Positions 33,260 through 41,504 of a stretch of DNA of 64,000 nt are shown here, one piece after another. Under the pieces are notes generated by a model. The model had not been told where the DNA came from, searched no databases, and saw nothing but the letters and a program-made list of their open reading frames with translations. Every line of letters begins with the position of its first letter. The first letter of the stretch is position 1. The stretch is from NCBI GenBank assembly GCA_020637615.1, contig JACKKC010000003.1, positions 77,455-141,454 on the forward strand, given 5' to 3'. The stretch comes from Rhodovulum sp. GTDB lineage: Bacteria; Pseudomonadota; Alphaproteobacteria; Rhodobacterales; Rhodobacteraceae. The translations under genes and the position numbers were made by a program.

Positions 33260-34171
33260 ATGAACTGGATCTCGAACTACGTCCGTCCGAAGATCAACTC
33301 GCTCTTCACGCGCCGCGAGGTTCCCGAGAACCTCTGGGTGAAATGCGACGAATGCGGCACGATGCTGTTCCACCGCGAACTGGCCGAGGCGCTCAACGTC
33401 TGCACCAATTGCGGGCATCACATGCCGATCAGCCCGCGCGATCGTTTCCGGACGCTCTTCGACGGCGGCATCTTCGTCGAGATCCCCGTTCCCAAGCCGC
33501 TGGCCGACCCGCTCGGCTTCCGCGACCAGAAGAAATATCCCGACCGGCTGCGCGAGGCGCGGCGCAAGACCAGCGAGGAAGAAGCGATGCTGGTCGCCGA
33601 GGGCGATATCGGCCGGCTGAAGGTGATCTGCGCCGGGCAGGACTTCGGCTTCATGGGCGGCTCGATGGGCATGCATGTGGGCAATGCCATCGTCGCGGCG
33701 GCGGAGCGCGCGGTGAAGCAGAAATGCCCGCTGGTGCTTTTCGCGGCGGCGGGAGGGGCGCGCATGCAGGAGGGCATCCTCAGCCTGATGCAGATGCCCC
33801 GCACAACCGTGGCAGTGGCGATGCTGAAGGAGGCCGGGCTTCCCTACGTGGTGGTGCTCACCCACCCCACGACCGGCGGCGTCACCGCGAGCTACGCCAT
33901 GCTCGGCGACATCCAGATCGCCGAGCCGGGCGCGCTGATCTGCTTCGCCGGGCCGCGGGTGATCGAGCAGACCATCCGTGAGACCCTGCCCGAGGGCTTC
34001 CAGCGCGCCGAATACCTGCTCGACCACGGCATGCTCGACCGGGTGGTGGCGCGCAAGGACATGCGCGACGAGCTCGGCACGCTGCTGCGGCTCCTGACCG
34101 GCGAGCCGCCCTATGCCCACGGCGACCTGCCGGCGCCGGCCGAGACGCCCGAGCCCGCCGCCGTGCCATGA
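33260..34171 (+). CDS. accD: Acetyl-CoA carboxylase carboxyltransferase subunit beta
   Basis: AccD, with AccA, transfers the carboxyl group from biotin to acetyl-CoA to make malonyl-CoA for fatty acid synthesis. The 303-residue protein has the N-terminal zinc ribbon (VKCDECG at about 29-35 and CTNCGHHM at about 51-58, four Cys). The crotonase-type domain follows, with FGFMGGSMGMHVGNAI, AAGGARMQEGILSLMQM and THPTTGGVTASYAMLGD. The C-terminal tail is Pro/Ala-rich. Its stop overlaps folC (ATGA), a pairing common in proteobacteria. Confidence 0.95.
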   Translation: MNWISNYVRPKINSLFTRREVPENLWVKCDECGTMLFHRELAEALNVCTNCGHHMPISPRDRFRTLFDGGIFVEIPVPKPLADPLGFRDQKKYPDRLREARRKTSEEEAMLVAEGDIGRLKVICAGQDFGFMGGSMGMHVGNAIVAAAERAVKQKCPLVLFAAAGGARMQEGILSLMQMPRTTVAVAMLKEAGLPYVVVLTHPTTGGVTASYAMLGDIQIAEPGALICFAGPRVIEQTIRETLPEGFQRAEYLLDHGMLDRVVARKDMRDELGTLLRLLTGEPPYAHGDLPAPAETPEPAAVP

Positions 34172-35439
34172 CCCCCGGGAGCGACCGCGTTCTCGAACGC
34201 CTGATGTCGCTGCATCCCAAGATCATCGACCTGACGCTCGGCCGGGTGGAGCGCCTGCTGGCCGCGCTGGGCCATCCCGAGCGGCGGCTGCCGCCGGTGA
34301 TCCACGTGGCCGGGACCAACGGCAAGGGCTCGACCATCGCCATGATCCGCGCCGGGCTCGAGGCGGGCGGCGCGCGGGTCCATGTCTATACCTCGCCGCA
34401 TCTGGCGCGGTTCCACGAGCGCATCCGGCTGGCGGGCGAGCTCATCTCCGAGGAGCGGCTGCTGGCGCTGCTGGAGCATTGCGAGGAGGCGAACGGCGGC
34501 GCGCCGATCACCTTCTTCGAGATCACCACCGCGGCGGCGATGCTCGCCATGGCCGAGACGCCGGCGGACTGGGTGCTGCTCGAGGTCGGGCTCGGCGGGC
34601 GGCTCGACGCGACGAACCTGATCGACCGGCCGCGGACCTGCGTCATCACCCCGGTCTCGCTCGACCACCAGCAGTATCTCGGCGACACCCTGCCGCAGAT
34701 CGCCTTCGAGAAGGCAGGCATCCTCAAGGCGGGCGTGCCCTGCGTCGTCGGCGCGCAAGCGGCCGAGGCCTGGGACGCGATCGTGGCGCGGGCGGACGCC
34801 GTGGGCGCGCCGCTCGTCGCCGAGGGCATGGAGTGGCAGGTGTGGGAGGAACACGGCCGGCTCGCCTTCCAGGACGGCGCGGGGCTGATCGACCTGCCGC
34901 TGCCGGGGCTGATCGGGCGGCACCAGGTGGAGAACGCCGGCATGGCGCTCGCCGTGCTGCGCGGGCTCGGGGCCGGCGAAGCGGGCTGTGCCGCGGCCAT
35001 GACCGGGGCGGTCTGGCCGGCGCGGCTGCAGCGGCTGCGCCACGGGCCGCTGGTGGAGGCCGCGGGGGCGGCGGAGCTCTGGCTCGACGGCGGCCACAAT
35101 CCGGCCGCAGGCATCGCGCTTGCCGAGGCTCTGGGCCGGCTGCGGCCGCGACCGCTGCATCTGGTCTGCGGCATGCTCAACACCAAGGACGTGGCGGGCT
35201 TCCTCGCACCGCTGGCGGTGTGCGCTGAAGATCTCGCGGGCGTCGACATTCCCGGCGAGGCGGCGACGCTGCGCGCCGACCAGACCGTCGCGGCGGCGGC
35301 GGCCGCGGGGCTCCGGGCCCGCCCCGCCACCAGCTTGGCCGCGGCGGTGCGCGAGATCGCCTCCGCCGATCCCGGCGCGCGTATCCTGATCTGCGGCTCG
35401 CTCTATCTCGCCGGGCAGGTGCTGCGCGAGAACGGGTAA
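34168..35439 (+). CDS. folC: Dihydrofolate synthase / folylpolyglutamate synthase
   Basis: FolC adds glutamate to dihydropteroate and to folates with ATP. The 423-residue Mur-ligase-type protein has the ATP loop HVAGTNGKGSTIAMI (about 46-60), YTSPHLARFHERIRL, FFEITTAAA, LLEVGLGGRLDATNL, ITPVSLDHQQYLGDTL with the conserved His, EKAGILK (carbamylated-Lys region), and LDGGHNPAAG in the C-terminal domain. The start ATG overlaps the accD stop. It ends 37 bases from the convergent GntR gene. Confidence 0.94.
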   Translation: MTPGSDRVLERLMSLHPKIIDLTLGRVERLLAALGHPERRLPPVIHVAGTNGKGSTIAMIRAGLEAGGARVHVYTSPHLARFHERIRLAGELISEERLLALLEHCEEANGGAPITFFEITTAAAMLAMAETPADWVLLEVGLGGRLDATNLIDRPRTCVITPVSLDHQQYLGDTLPQIAFEKAGILKAGVPCVVGAQAAEAWDAIVARADAVGAPLVAEGMEWQVWEEHGRLAFQDGAGLIDLPLPGLIGRHQVENAGMALAVLRGLGAGEAGCAAAMTGAVWPARLQRLRHGPLVEAAGAAELWLDGGHNPAAGIALAEALGRLRPRPLHLVCGMLNTKDVAGFLAPLAVCAEDLAGVDIPGEAATLRADQTVAAAAAAGLRARPATSLAAAVREIASADPGARILICGSLYLAGQVLRENG

Positions 35440-35476
35440 CCGGCCCGCTGACCCGACCCGGCGACTTTGCGGGCGG

Positions 35477-36142
35477 TCAGAGGAGGACGCCCCACCAGCG
35501 CAGCGTCTCCCGGTAGTGCAGCTCGATGGCCGAGACCGCGGCCTCCGCGTCGCGGCGGGCCAGCGCCTCGATGATGACCAGGTGCTCGCGCATCGCCGGC
35601 ACGATGCGGTCGGGCAGGAAGGGGCGGGTGTTCTGGATCACCGCGATCCGGTCGCGGTTGACGTTGTAGGCGTCGCGGGCCAGCGGATTGCCGAGACAGG
35701 CCCCCAGGGCGTCATGCAGGCTGAGGTCGGTGACGATCGCACGCCGGGGCAGATCGGGGGTCATGGCGCGTTCGGCATCCTCTATCAGCGCCAGATGGGT
35801 CGCGCGCAAGGCCTCGAGATCCAGCTCCGCGCCGGTGCGCACCAGCCGGCGCGCGCCCTCCGAATCCAGGAGCGCGCGCAGATCGAGGCAGTCCCGGGTC
35901 GTCTCCGGACCGGCGCCCATCACCAGGACGCCGCGCTTGGGCAGGATGTCCACCAGCCCGCGGGCATCGGCTCGCTTGACCGCCTCGCGCGTGGCGGCGA
36001 GCGGCAGGTCGAGCACCTCGACCAGTTCCGGCATCGAGACGAACTGGCTGCTGCGCAGCTCGCCGGAGCGCAGCAGCTCGATCAGCCGGGCATAGGCCTG
36101 ATCGGCCAGCAGCGCATCACCGACTCGCGCTTCCCTGTTCAT
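35477..36142 (-). CDS. GntR-family regulator with FCD domain
   Basis: This is a 221-residue repressor-type protein. The winged helix-turn-helix spans residues 12-75 (LLADQAYARLIELLRSGEL, MPELVEVLDLPLAATREAVKRADARGLV). An FCD ligand domain follows (about 85-215) with the metal-binding pattern in DLSLHDALGACLGN and MREHLVIIEALARRD and a C-terminal His in ELHYRETL. GGAGGATGATCG lies before the ATG. It is divergent from the NCS1-racemase-NCS1 operon and very likely regulates it. The ligand may be a purine/pyrimidine breakdown product. Confidence 0.88.
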   Translation of the reverse strand: MNREARVGDALLADQAYARLIELLRSGELRSSQFVSMPELVEVLDLPLAATREAVKRADARGLVDILPKRGVLVMGAGPETTRDCLDLRALLDSEGARRLVRTGAELDLEALRATHLALIEDAERAMTPDLPRRAIVTDLSLHDALGACLGNPLARDAYNVNRDRIAVIQNTRPFLPDRIVPAMREHLVIIEALARRDAEAAVSAIELHYRETLRWWGVLL

Positions 36143-36225
36143 CGATCATCCTCCCTCGGCTCGATCTTCAAAAAGTCCCTGAAGGTCCTTCGCATGTTTC
36201 CGACCTGTATGTCTGATCAAATCCC

Positions 36226-36241
36226 ACGTAACATTTTACGT
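36226..36241. promoter_or_regulatory. Palindromic operator candidate between the GntR gene and the permease
   Basis: ACGTAA-catt-TTACGT is a perfect 6-4-6 palindrome midway between the divergent starts, 85 bases from the GntR gene and 80 from the permease. A second AT-rich element with TGATCA lies just to its left (36214-36219). The position suits binding by the adjacent GntR/FCD protein. Confidence 0.5.
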
Positions 36242-36320
36242 AGCGCTTCAGAGGCTGAGATGCAAGGCCTCATCTGGGGGGCTGATCGGAACTGAAACCG
36301 GACTTGGAGGCATCGAAGGC

Positions 36321-37676
36321 ATGTCCACTGCACAAATTGAAGACCAAGCGGCCGCGGCCGCTCACGGCCACAAGGCCGCTGGCGAGGAATCCCTCGCTCC
36401 ACAGCAGACCCGGATCATGGGTCGCTGGTCCTATCTCTTCGCATGGATGGGCGGCTGCGTCTCGATCGGGACCTTCACCATGGGCTCGTCGATCGTCGGC
36501 ATCCTGAACCTGACCCAGGCGACCGTCGCGATCTTGATCGGCTGCTTCATCATCGGCCTCGCGCTGATGATCAACGGCGCCGCCGGCTACAAGTACGGCA
36601 TCCCGTTCATGGTGCAGGCCCGCAGCGCCTTCGGGTTCACGGGCACCCGGTTCCCGGGCCTCGTGCGCGCCTTTCCGGCGATCGTGTGGTTCGGCTTCCA
36701 AAGCTGGATCGGCGCCGGCGCCCTGAACGCGATCTCGGTGCTGCTCTTCGGCTTCGACAACATCGTGTTCTGGTTCATCACGTTCCAGCTGCTGCAGACC
36801 GCACTGAGCGTGCTGGGCTTCCAGGGGATCAAATGGCTCGAGAACATCGGCGCCGTCTTCATCCTCTGCTCGCTCGCCTACATGTTCGTCAACGTCATCA
36901 TCCGCTTCGGCGATGAGATCACGAACAACCTCGTGAACATCGAGGGCACCTGGGGACTGCCGTTCTGGGGAGCGACGATGCTCTTCCTCGGCATCTACTC
37001 GACGATGATCCTGAACGTCAGCGACTACTCCCGGGAGCACGTTCACGGATCGAGCCGCGGCCTGCTGACGACGATCTATGCGATGTCGATCGGTCCGGTG
37101 ACGCTGTTCATGGGCCTGATCGGCCTGATGGTGACCGGCGCGACCGGCATCACCGACACGATCCAGGTGTTCTCGAGCGCCGTCGACAACACGCCGCTCC
37201 TGATCGTGACCCTGCTCTTCATCATCTTCGCGCAGGTCACCACCAACGTCCTGAACAACGTGATCCCGCCGACCTACGTGCTCATGGACGTCTTCAAGCT
37301 GCCGTTCAGGGTCGCGACCGTGATCGTCGGCTTCCTCGCCTTCGCCACCTTCCCCTGGAAGCTCGTCCAGGAAGAGAGCGCCGCCGGCCTGCAGCTCTTC
37401 GTGCAGACCTACTCGGCCTTCCTCGGTCCGATCTTCGCGGTGATGGTGGTCGACTACTACGTGATCCGGCGCCAGACCCTCGACGTCGAGAAGTTCTACG
37501 ACGAGGCGGGCCCGTACAGCGGCGTGAACTGGGCCGCGGTCATCGCGTCGCTGATCGGCGCCGCGGTCGCGCTCACCTTCTCGTCGATCTCCTGGTACGC
37601 CAGCCTGATCCCCGCGGGCCTGACCTACTGGCTGCTTATGCAGCACTGGGGTCCGGCGCAGCGTTTCCGCGCCTGA
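36321..37676 (+). CDS. NCS1-family permease 1 (nucleobase/hydantoin/allantoin type)
   Basis: This is a 451-residue inner-membrane protein with 12 predicted helices. NCS1 features: SYLFAWMGGCVSIGTF with MGSSIVG in helix 1, NGAAGYKYGIPFMVQARSAFGFTGTRFPGL (loop 2-3), AIVWFGFQSWIGAGALN in helix 3 (substrate site Trp/Gln), NVSDYSRE after helix 6, and VVDYYVIRRQTLDVEKFYD near the end. NCS1 carriers import cytosine, purines, allantoin or hydantoins with H+ or Na+. It is the first gene of the operon opposite the GntR regulator. Codon choice is similar to its neighbours, with a notably ATC/TCG-rich style in membrane helices. Confidence 0.88.
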   Translation: MSTAQIEDQAAAAAHGHKAAGEESLAPQQTRIMGRWSYLFAWMGGCVSIGTFTMGSSIVGILNLTQATVAILIGCFIIGLALMINGAAGYKYGIPFMVQARSAFGFTGTRFPGLVRAFPAIVWFGFQSWIGAGALNAISVLLFGFDNIVFWFITFQLLQTALSVLGFQGIKWLENIGAVFILCSLAYMFVNVIIRFGDEITNNLVNIEGTWGLPFWGATMLFLGIYSTMILNVSDYSREHVHGSSRGLLTTIYAMSIGPVTLFMGLIGLMVTGATGITDTIQVFSSAVDNTPLLIVTLLFIIFAQVTTNVLNNVIPPTYVLMDVFKLPFRVATVIVGFLAFATFPWKLVQEESAAGLQLFVQTYSAFLGPIFAVMVVDYYVIRRQTLDVEKFYDEAGPYSGVNWAAVIASLIGAAVALTFSSISWYASLIPAGLTYWLLMQHWGPAQRFRA

Positions 37677-37683
37677 CCCTCTC

Positions 37684-37704
37684 GCCGCCCCTTCACGGGG
37701 CGGC
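37684..37704 (+). terminator. Hairpin between permease 1 and racemase
   Basis: GCCGCCCC-ttcac-GGGGCGGC is a perfect 8-bp stem with a 5-base loop, seven bases after the permease stop. No T-run follows. It may end part of the transcripts or protect the upstream mRNA. Confidence 0.5.
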
Positions 37705-37734
37705 CTCCCCAAGCCAGAACAAGGAAAGAACGAA

Positions 37735-38502
37735 ATGCGCATCAAGGTCATCAACCCGAACACCACCGCCTCCATGACGGCGAAGATCGGCGAGGCCGCC
37801 CGGTCGGTCGCGGCTCCCGGCACCGAGATCATCGCCGTCAATCCCGAGAACGGCCCCGTCTCGATCGAGGGCCATTACGACGAAGCCGTCAGCGGGATGG
37901 CGTTGCTCGAGGAGATCTACCGTGGCGAGGCCGAGGGCGTCGACGGCTACGTCATCGCCTGCTTCGGCGATCCGGGGCTGCTCGCCGCCCGGGAGGTCGC
38001 GACCGGCCCGGTGCTCGGCATCGCCGAGGCGGCCATGCATGCGGCTTCCTTCATCGCGACCGGCTTCTCGGTCGTGACGACCCTCGGCCGTACCAAGATC
38101 ATCGCCGAGCACCTGGCCCACGCCTACGGCATGGACCACTTCTGCCGCGCGATCCGTGCCTGCGAGCTCGAGGTGCTGGCCCTGGAGGACGAAGGCTCGG
38201 ATGCGCGCCGCATCATCACCGAGGAATGCCTGCGCGCCCGCGACGAGGACGGCTCCGGCGCGATCGTTCTCGGATGCGGCGGCATGGCCGATCTCGCCAA
38301 GGCCATCGAAGCCGACATCGGCATCCCGGTCATCGACGGCGTGACCATCGCGACCAAGATGGTCGAGGCGCTGGTCGGATGCGGCCTCGGCACGAGCAAG
38401 CACGGCGACCTCGCCCACCCGCTTCCGAAACCCTACGCCGGCGCCTTCGCCGGCTACGCGCCCAAGCCACGGGTGCGCATCCACGAGACCAAATACGCGT
38501 AA
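37735..38502 (+). CDS. Asp/Glu/hydantoin racemase family protein (hydantoin or allantoin racemase)
   Basis: This is a 255-residue protein of the Asp/Glu/hydantoin racemase family. The N-terminus IKVINPNTTASMTAKIG is the HyuA-type signature. The two catalytic cysteines are in IACFGDPGL (about Cys79) and VLGCGGMADL (about Cys180). Family members racemise 5-substituted hydantoins or allantoin so that a stereospecific hydrolase can act. The gene lies between two NCS1 permeases, which fits uptake and racemisation of a hydantoin-like compound. No hydantoinase or carbamoylase is in the window, so the rest of the pathway is elsewhere. Confidence 0.88.
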   Translation: MRIKVINPNTTASMTAKIGEAARSVAAPGTEIIAVNPENGPVSIEGHYDEAVSGMALLEEIYRGEAEGVDGYVIACFGDPGLLAAREVATGPVLGIAEAAMHAASFIATGFSVVTTLGRTKIIAEHLAHAYGMDHFCRAIRACELEVLALEDEGSDARRIITEECLRARDEDGSGAIVLGCGGMADLAKAIEADIGIPVIDGVTIATKMVEALVGCGLGTSKHGDLAHPLPKPYAGAFAGYAPKPRVRIHETKYA

Positions 38503-38533
38503 AATCGGCGCGCGGCCCGGAATTGCCGCTTCC

Positions 38534-38558
38534 ACGCTACGCCCGATGGGCGTAGCGT
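38534..38558 (+). terminator. Strong hairpin 1 between racemase and permease 2
   Basis: ACGCTACGCCC-gat-GGGCGTAGCGT is a perfect 11-bp stem with a 3-base loop, 32 bases after the racemase stop. It is followed by CTTG, not a T-run. Confidence 0.6.
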
Positions 38559-38568
38559 CTTGTAAGAA

Positions 38569-38599
38569 CAGAGGCGAAGTGCAGCGAACTTCGCCTCTG
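38569..38599 (+). promoter_or_regulatory. Strong hairpin 2 in the leader of permease 2
   Basis: The arms 38569-38580 (CAGAGGCGAAGT) and 38588-38599 pair perfectly over 12 bp around a 7-base loop. It starts 10 bases after hairpin 1 and ends 21 bases before the ribosome binding site of permease 2. Together they could set how much of the transcript reaches permease 2 or how stable each part is. Confidence 0.6.
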
Positions 38600-38632
38600 G
38601 AATACCCCATAATACCAGCTGGAGAGACGAGA

Positions 38633-40105
38633 GTGACCGGGATGAATTACGATATCGAAGTGCACGACGGGGAGCTATGGAACGAGGATCTCGCGCCCCT
38701 GTCGCCGGAAAAGAGGCACTGGGGTGCCTTCGAGATCTTCAACGTCTGGAACAACGACATCCAGAGCCTCTTCGGCTACACCCTGGCGGCGTCGCTGTTC
38801 ATCTCATACGGGCTGAACGGGTGGCTGACCTTCGCCGCGATCGTGGTGGCCGGCTTCATCGTGATGTGGCTGGTGAACCTCACCGGGCGGCCCAGCGTGA
38901 AATACGGCGTGCCCTATCCGGTGATGGCGCGCGTCGCCATGGGCGTGCAGGGGGCGAAATTCCCGGCGACGATCCGCGGCATCGTCGCGATCTTCTGGTA
39001 CGGGGTGCAGACCTATTTCGCCTCGACGGCGGTGGCGCTCCTGCTGCATTCGCTGTTCGGCGGGCAGGACGGGGCACAGTTCCTCGGCATGACGACCATG
39101 GGCTGGATCTCCTACATTATCGTCTGCGTCTTCCAGGTCGGGCTCTTCATGATGGGCATCGAATGGGTCGGCAAGTTCCTCAACTGGGCCGGTCCCTTCG
39201 TCTATGCGGTGATGATCGCGCTCCTGATCGTGATCTGGTGGAAGGCCGGCGGGGCGCTTCTGACCGAGGTCGGCAACATCTTCCAGTCGTCTGGCGAAGC
39301 GGAGCGCAGCACCGTGGCGAGCTTCATCGCCGTGGTCGGCACGATGATCGCCTATTTCGCCGCGGTGGTGATCAATTTCGGCGACTTCTCGCGCTTCGTG
39401 AAGTCCGAGGGGCAGATGCGCAGCGGGAACTTCTGGGGCCTGCCGGTCTCGATGGCGTTCTTCTCCTTCATCGCGCTCTTCATCACCGCCGGCACCGTCG
39501 TGATCTTCGGCGAGAAGCTGACCAATCCGGCCGATATCGTCGATCGGGTGGACAACATCTGGCTGACGGTGATCGCGGCGATCACCTTCTTCGCGGCCAC
39601 GGTCGGCATCAACCTCGTGGCGAACTTCATCCCGCCGGCCTATGACATCGCCAATCTCGCGCCGTCGAAGATCACGGCCAAGATGGGCGGCATCATCACC
39701 GCCGTGATCGCCTTCTTCATCGGCGCGCTCTGGGTGACGGTGATCAGCCAAATCGGCATCGCCGGCTTCGTGGACACGCTGGGCGCAGTGCTGGCGCCGC
39801 TCTACGGCATCCTGGTCGCCGACTACTACTTGGTGCGCAAGCGCAAGGTGAACCTGCAGGATCTCTTCACCCAGGATCCCTCCGGCGCCTATCACTACGA
39901 TGCCGGCTGGAACCGCAAGGCAATCTATGCCTTCGCCGCCGCGGCGGTGTTCTCGGTGGCGACGGTCTGGGTTCCGGCGCTGGCCGCGCTCACCGGCTTC
40001 GGCTGGATCATCGGCGCGGCCCTGGGCGGGCTCTTCCACTACGTGCTGATGGGAGACGCCGCGCGGCGGGCGCACGACCGGTCGGATTCGGCCGGGTTCC
40101 ACTGA
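38633..40105 (+). CDS. NCS1-family permease 2
   Basis: This is a 490-residue NCS1 permease with 12 predicted helices, clearly diverged from permease 1. Blocks: WNEDLAPLSPEKRHWGAFEIFNVW at the N-terminus, GRPSVKYGVPYPVMARVAMGVQGAKFPA, RGIVAIFWYGVQTYFAS, NFGDFSRFVKSEGQM and GILVADYYLVRKRKVNLQDLF. The longer N-terminus and the NVW motif resemble the allantoin/hydantoin/uracil branch. GTG 38633 is taken as the start because GGAGAG lies six bases upstream; ATG 38642 would remove three residues. Confidence 0.88.
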   Translation: MTGMNYDIEVHDGELWNEDLAPLSPEKRHWGAFEIFNVWNNDIQSLFGYTLAASLFISYGLNGWLTFAAIVVAGFIVMWLVNLTGRPSVKYGVPYPVMARVAMGVQGAKFPATIRGIVAIFWYGVQTYFASTAVALLLHSLFGGQDGAQFLGMTTMGWISYIIVCVFQVGLFMMGIEWVGKFLNWAGPFVYAVMIALLIVIWWKAGGALLTEVGNIFQSSGEAERSTVASFIAVVGTMIAYFAAVVINFGDFSRFVKSEGQMRSGNFWGLPVSMAFFSFIALFITAGTVVIFGEKLTNPADIVDRVDNIWLTVIAAITFFAATVGINLVANFIPPAYDIANLAPSKITAKMGGIITAVIAFFIGALWVTVISQIGIAGFVDTLGAVLAPLYGILVADYYLVRKRKVNLQDLFTQDPSGAYHYDAGWNRKAIYAFAAAAVFSVATVWVPALAALTGFGWIIGAALGGLFHYVLMGDAARRAHDRSDSAGFH

Positions 40106-40247
40106 CCCGCACTGCCGTGCCGGGCGCCCCTCGGCGCTCGGCTTGACGCGCATCGGGCGAGCGGGCAAGAGGCTGGGGGCACTGCCGGAACGCCGGCGGT
40201 GCCCTTCTGTCGCCGGCCGTCCCGGCGACGCGCAGGGAGCCGCGCCG

Positions 40248-41495
40248 ATGCCGCCTGCCGACCGCACGAGGGGCGAGCCCTCCCCGTCCCGGGACCGGGT
40301 TCCGACGACCATGCAGCGCATGAGGGCCTGGCGCGGCCCGGCACTGCTCAGCTTCGGCTTCCGCCCCTTCTTCCTGATCGGCGGCGCCTATGCCGCGACG
40401 GTGGTCCTCGTCTGGCTGCTGGTGCTGACCGGCGCCATGGCCTCGCCGGGGGACTGGCCGCCGCTGGCCTGGCACGCGCATGAGCTGGTCTTCGGCTTCG
40501 TCCCGGCGGTGGTCGCGGGCTTCCTCCTCACGGCGGTGCCCAACTGGACGGGGCGGCTTCCGGTGGTCGGCTGGCCGCTCCTCGGGCTCGTCGCGGTCTG
40601 GCTGGCGGGACGCCTCGCCGTCGCCGCGGCCGGCCTGCTGCCCGGCGCCTTCGTGGCGGCGCTCGCCACCGCCTTCCCGGTGACGCTCGCGGTCTTTCTC
40701 GGCCGCGAGATCCTCGCCGGGCGCAACTGGCGCAACCTGCCGGTGCTCGGCGCGGTGATCCTGCTCGGGATCGCGCAGGCGCTCTTTCACGCCGAACTGC
40801 TGCAGGGCGGCGCCCCGGTCCGCGGCGACCGGCTCGGCATCGCGATCACGGTCTTTCTCATCACCCTGATTGGCGGGCGGATCGTCCCGAGCTTCACCAC
40901 CAACTGGCTCAAGCGCCGGGAACCGGGCGAGCTGCCGGTGCCGTTCAACCGGTTCGATGCATTCGTGATCGCGGGCGGCGCGCTGGGCCTCCTGCTCTGG
41001 GCGCTCCTGCCGATGGCACCGGGTCCGACGCGGGCGGCGGGTCTCCTCCTGATCGCAGGAGGCGCGCTGCACCTTGTGCGGCAGGCGCGCTGGCTGCCGT
41101 GGCGGACCGGCCCGGAGGCGCTGGTCTGGGTACTGCACCTCGCCTATGGCTTCGTGCCGCTGGGCTTCCTTCTCTCCGGCGCCGGCGTGCTCAAGGCGGA
41201 TTTCGGGCTGGAGATGGCCGGGCTCCATGGCTGGGCGGTCGGCGCGATCGGGCTGATGACGCTGGCGGTCATGACCCGCGCGACGCGCGGCCACACCGGG
41301 CATGCGCTGACCGCGCCGCCCACGACGGTCGCCGTCTATCTCGCCGTGGCGCTGGCCGCACTCCTGCGCATCGCCGCCGCTTTAGTGCCGGGCTGGTCCG
41401 TGCCGCTGCTGACCCTTGCCGGCATCGGCTGGTGCGCGGGCTTTTTCGGCTTCGTCCTGCTCTACGGCCCGATGCTGATCCGGCGGCGGGCCTGA
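40248..41495 (+). CDS. nnrS: NnrS family membrane protein
   Basis: This is a 415-residue protein with 12 predicted helices. NnrS proteins are haem- and copper-containing membrane proteins linked to nitric oxide stress and denitrification. Family blocks are ALLSFGFRPFFLIGGAYA near the N-terminus, WHAHELVFGFVPAVVAGFLLTAVPNWTG (with the conserved His pair), GGRIVPSFTTNWL, and the C-terminal MTLAVMTRATRGHTGHAL. ATG 40248 has AGGGAG eight bases upstream. No nitrite or NO reductase gene is nearby. A GGGCC-tga-GGCCC hairpin spans its stop codon, nine bases from the convergent methyltransferase. Confidence 0.88.
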   Translation: MPPADRTRGEPSPSRDRVPTTMQRMRAWRGPALLSFGFRPFFLIGGAYAATVVLVWLLVLTGAMASPGDWPPLAWHAHELVFGFVPAVVAGFLLTAVPNWTGRLPVVGWPLLGLVAVWLAGRLAVAAAGLLPGAFVAALATAFPVTLAVFLGREILAGRNWRNLPVLGAVILLGIAQALFHAELLQGGAPVRGDRLGIAITVFLITLIGGRIVPSFTTNWLKRREPGELPVPFNRFDAFVIAGGALGLLLWALLPMAPGPTRAAGLLLIAGGALHLVRQARWLPWRTGPEALVWVLHLAYGFVPLGFLLSGAGVLKADFGLEMAGLHGWAVGAIGLMTLAVMTRATRGHTGHALTAPPTTVAVYLAVALAALLRIAAALVPGWSVPLLTLAGIGWCAGFFGFVLLYGPMLIRRRA

Positions 41496-41504
41496 GGCCC
41501 GGTC

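Noticed and set aside
38534..38599. ANTAR-type two-hexaloop antitermination element
   Set aside because: Loops are 3 and 7 bases, not the six-base loops with fixed A and G that ANTAR proteins need, and no T-run terminator follows.
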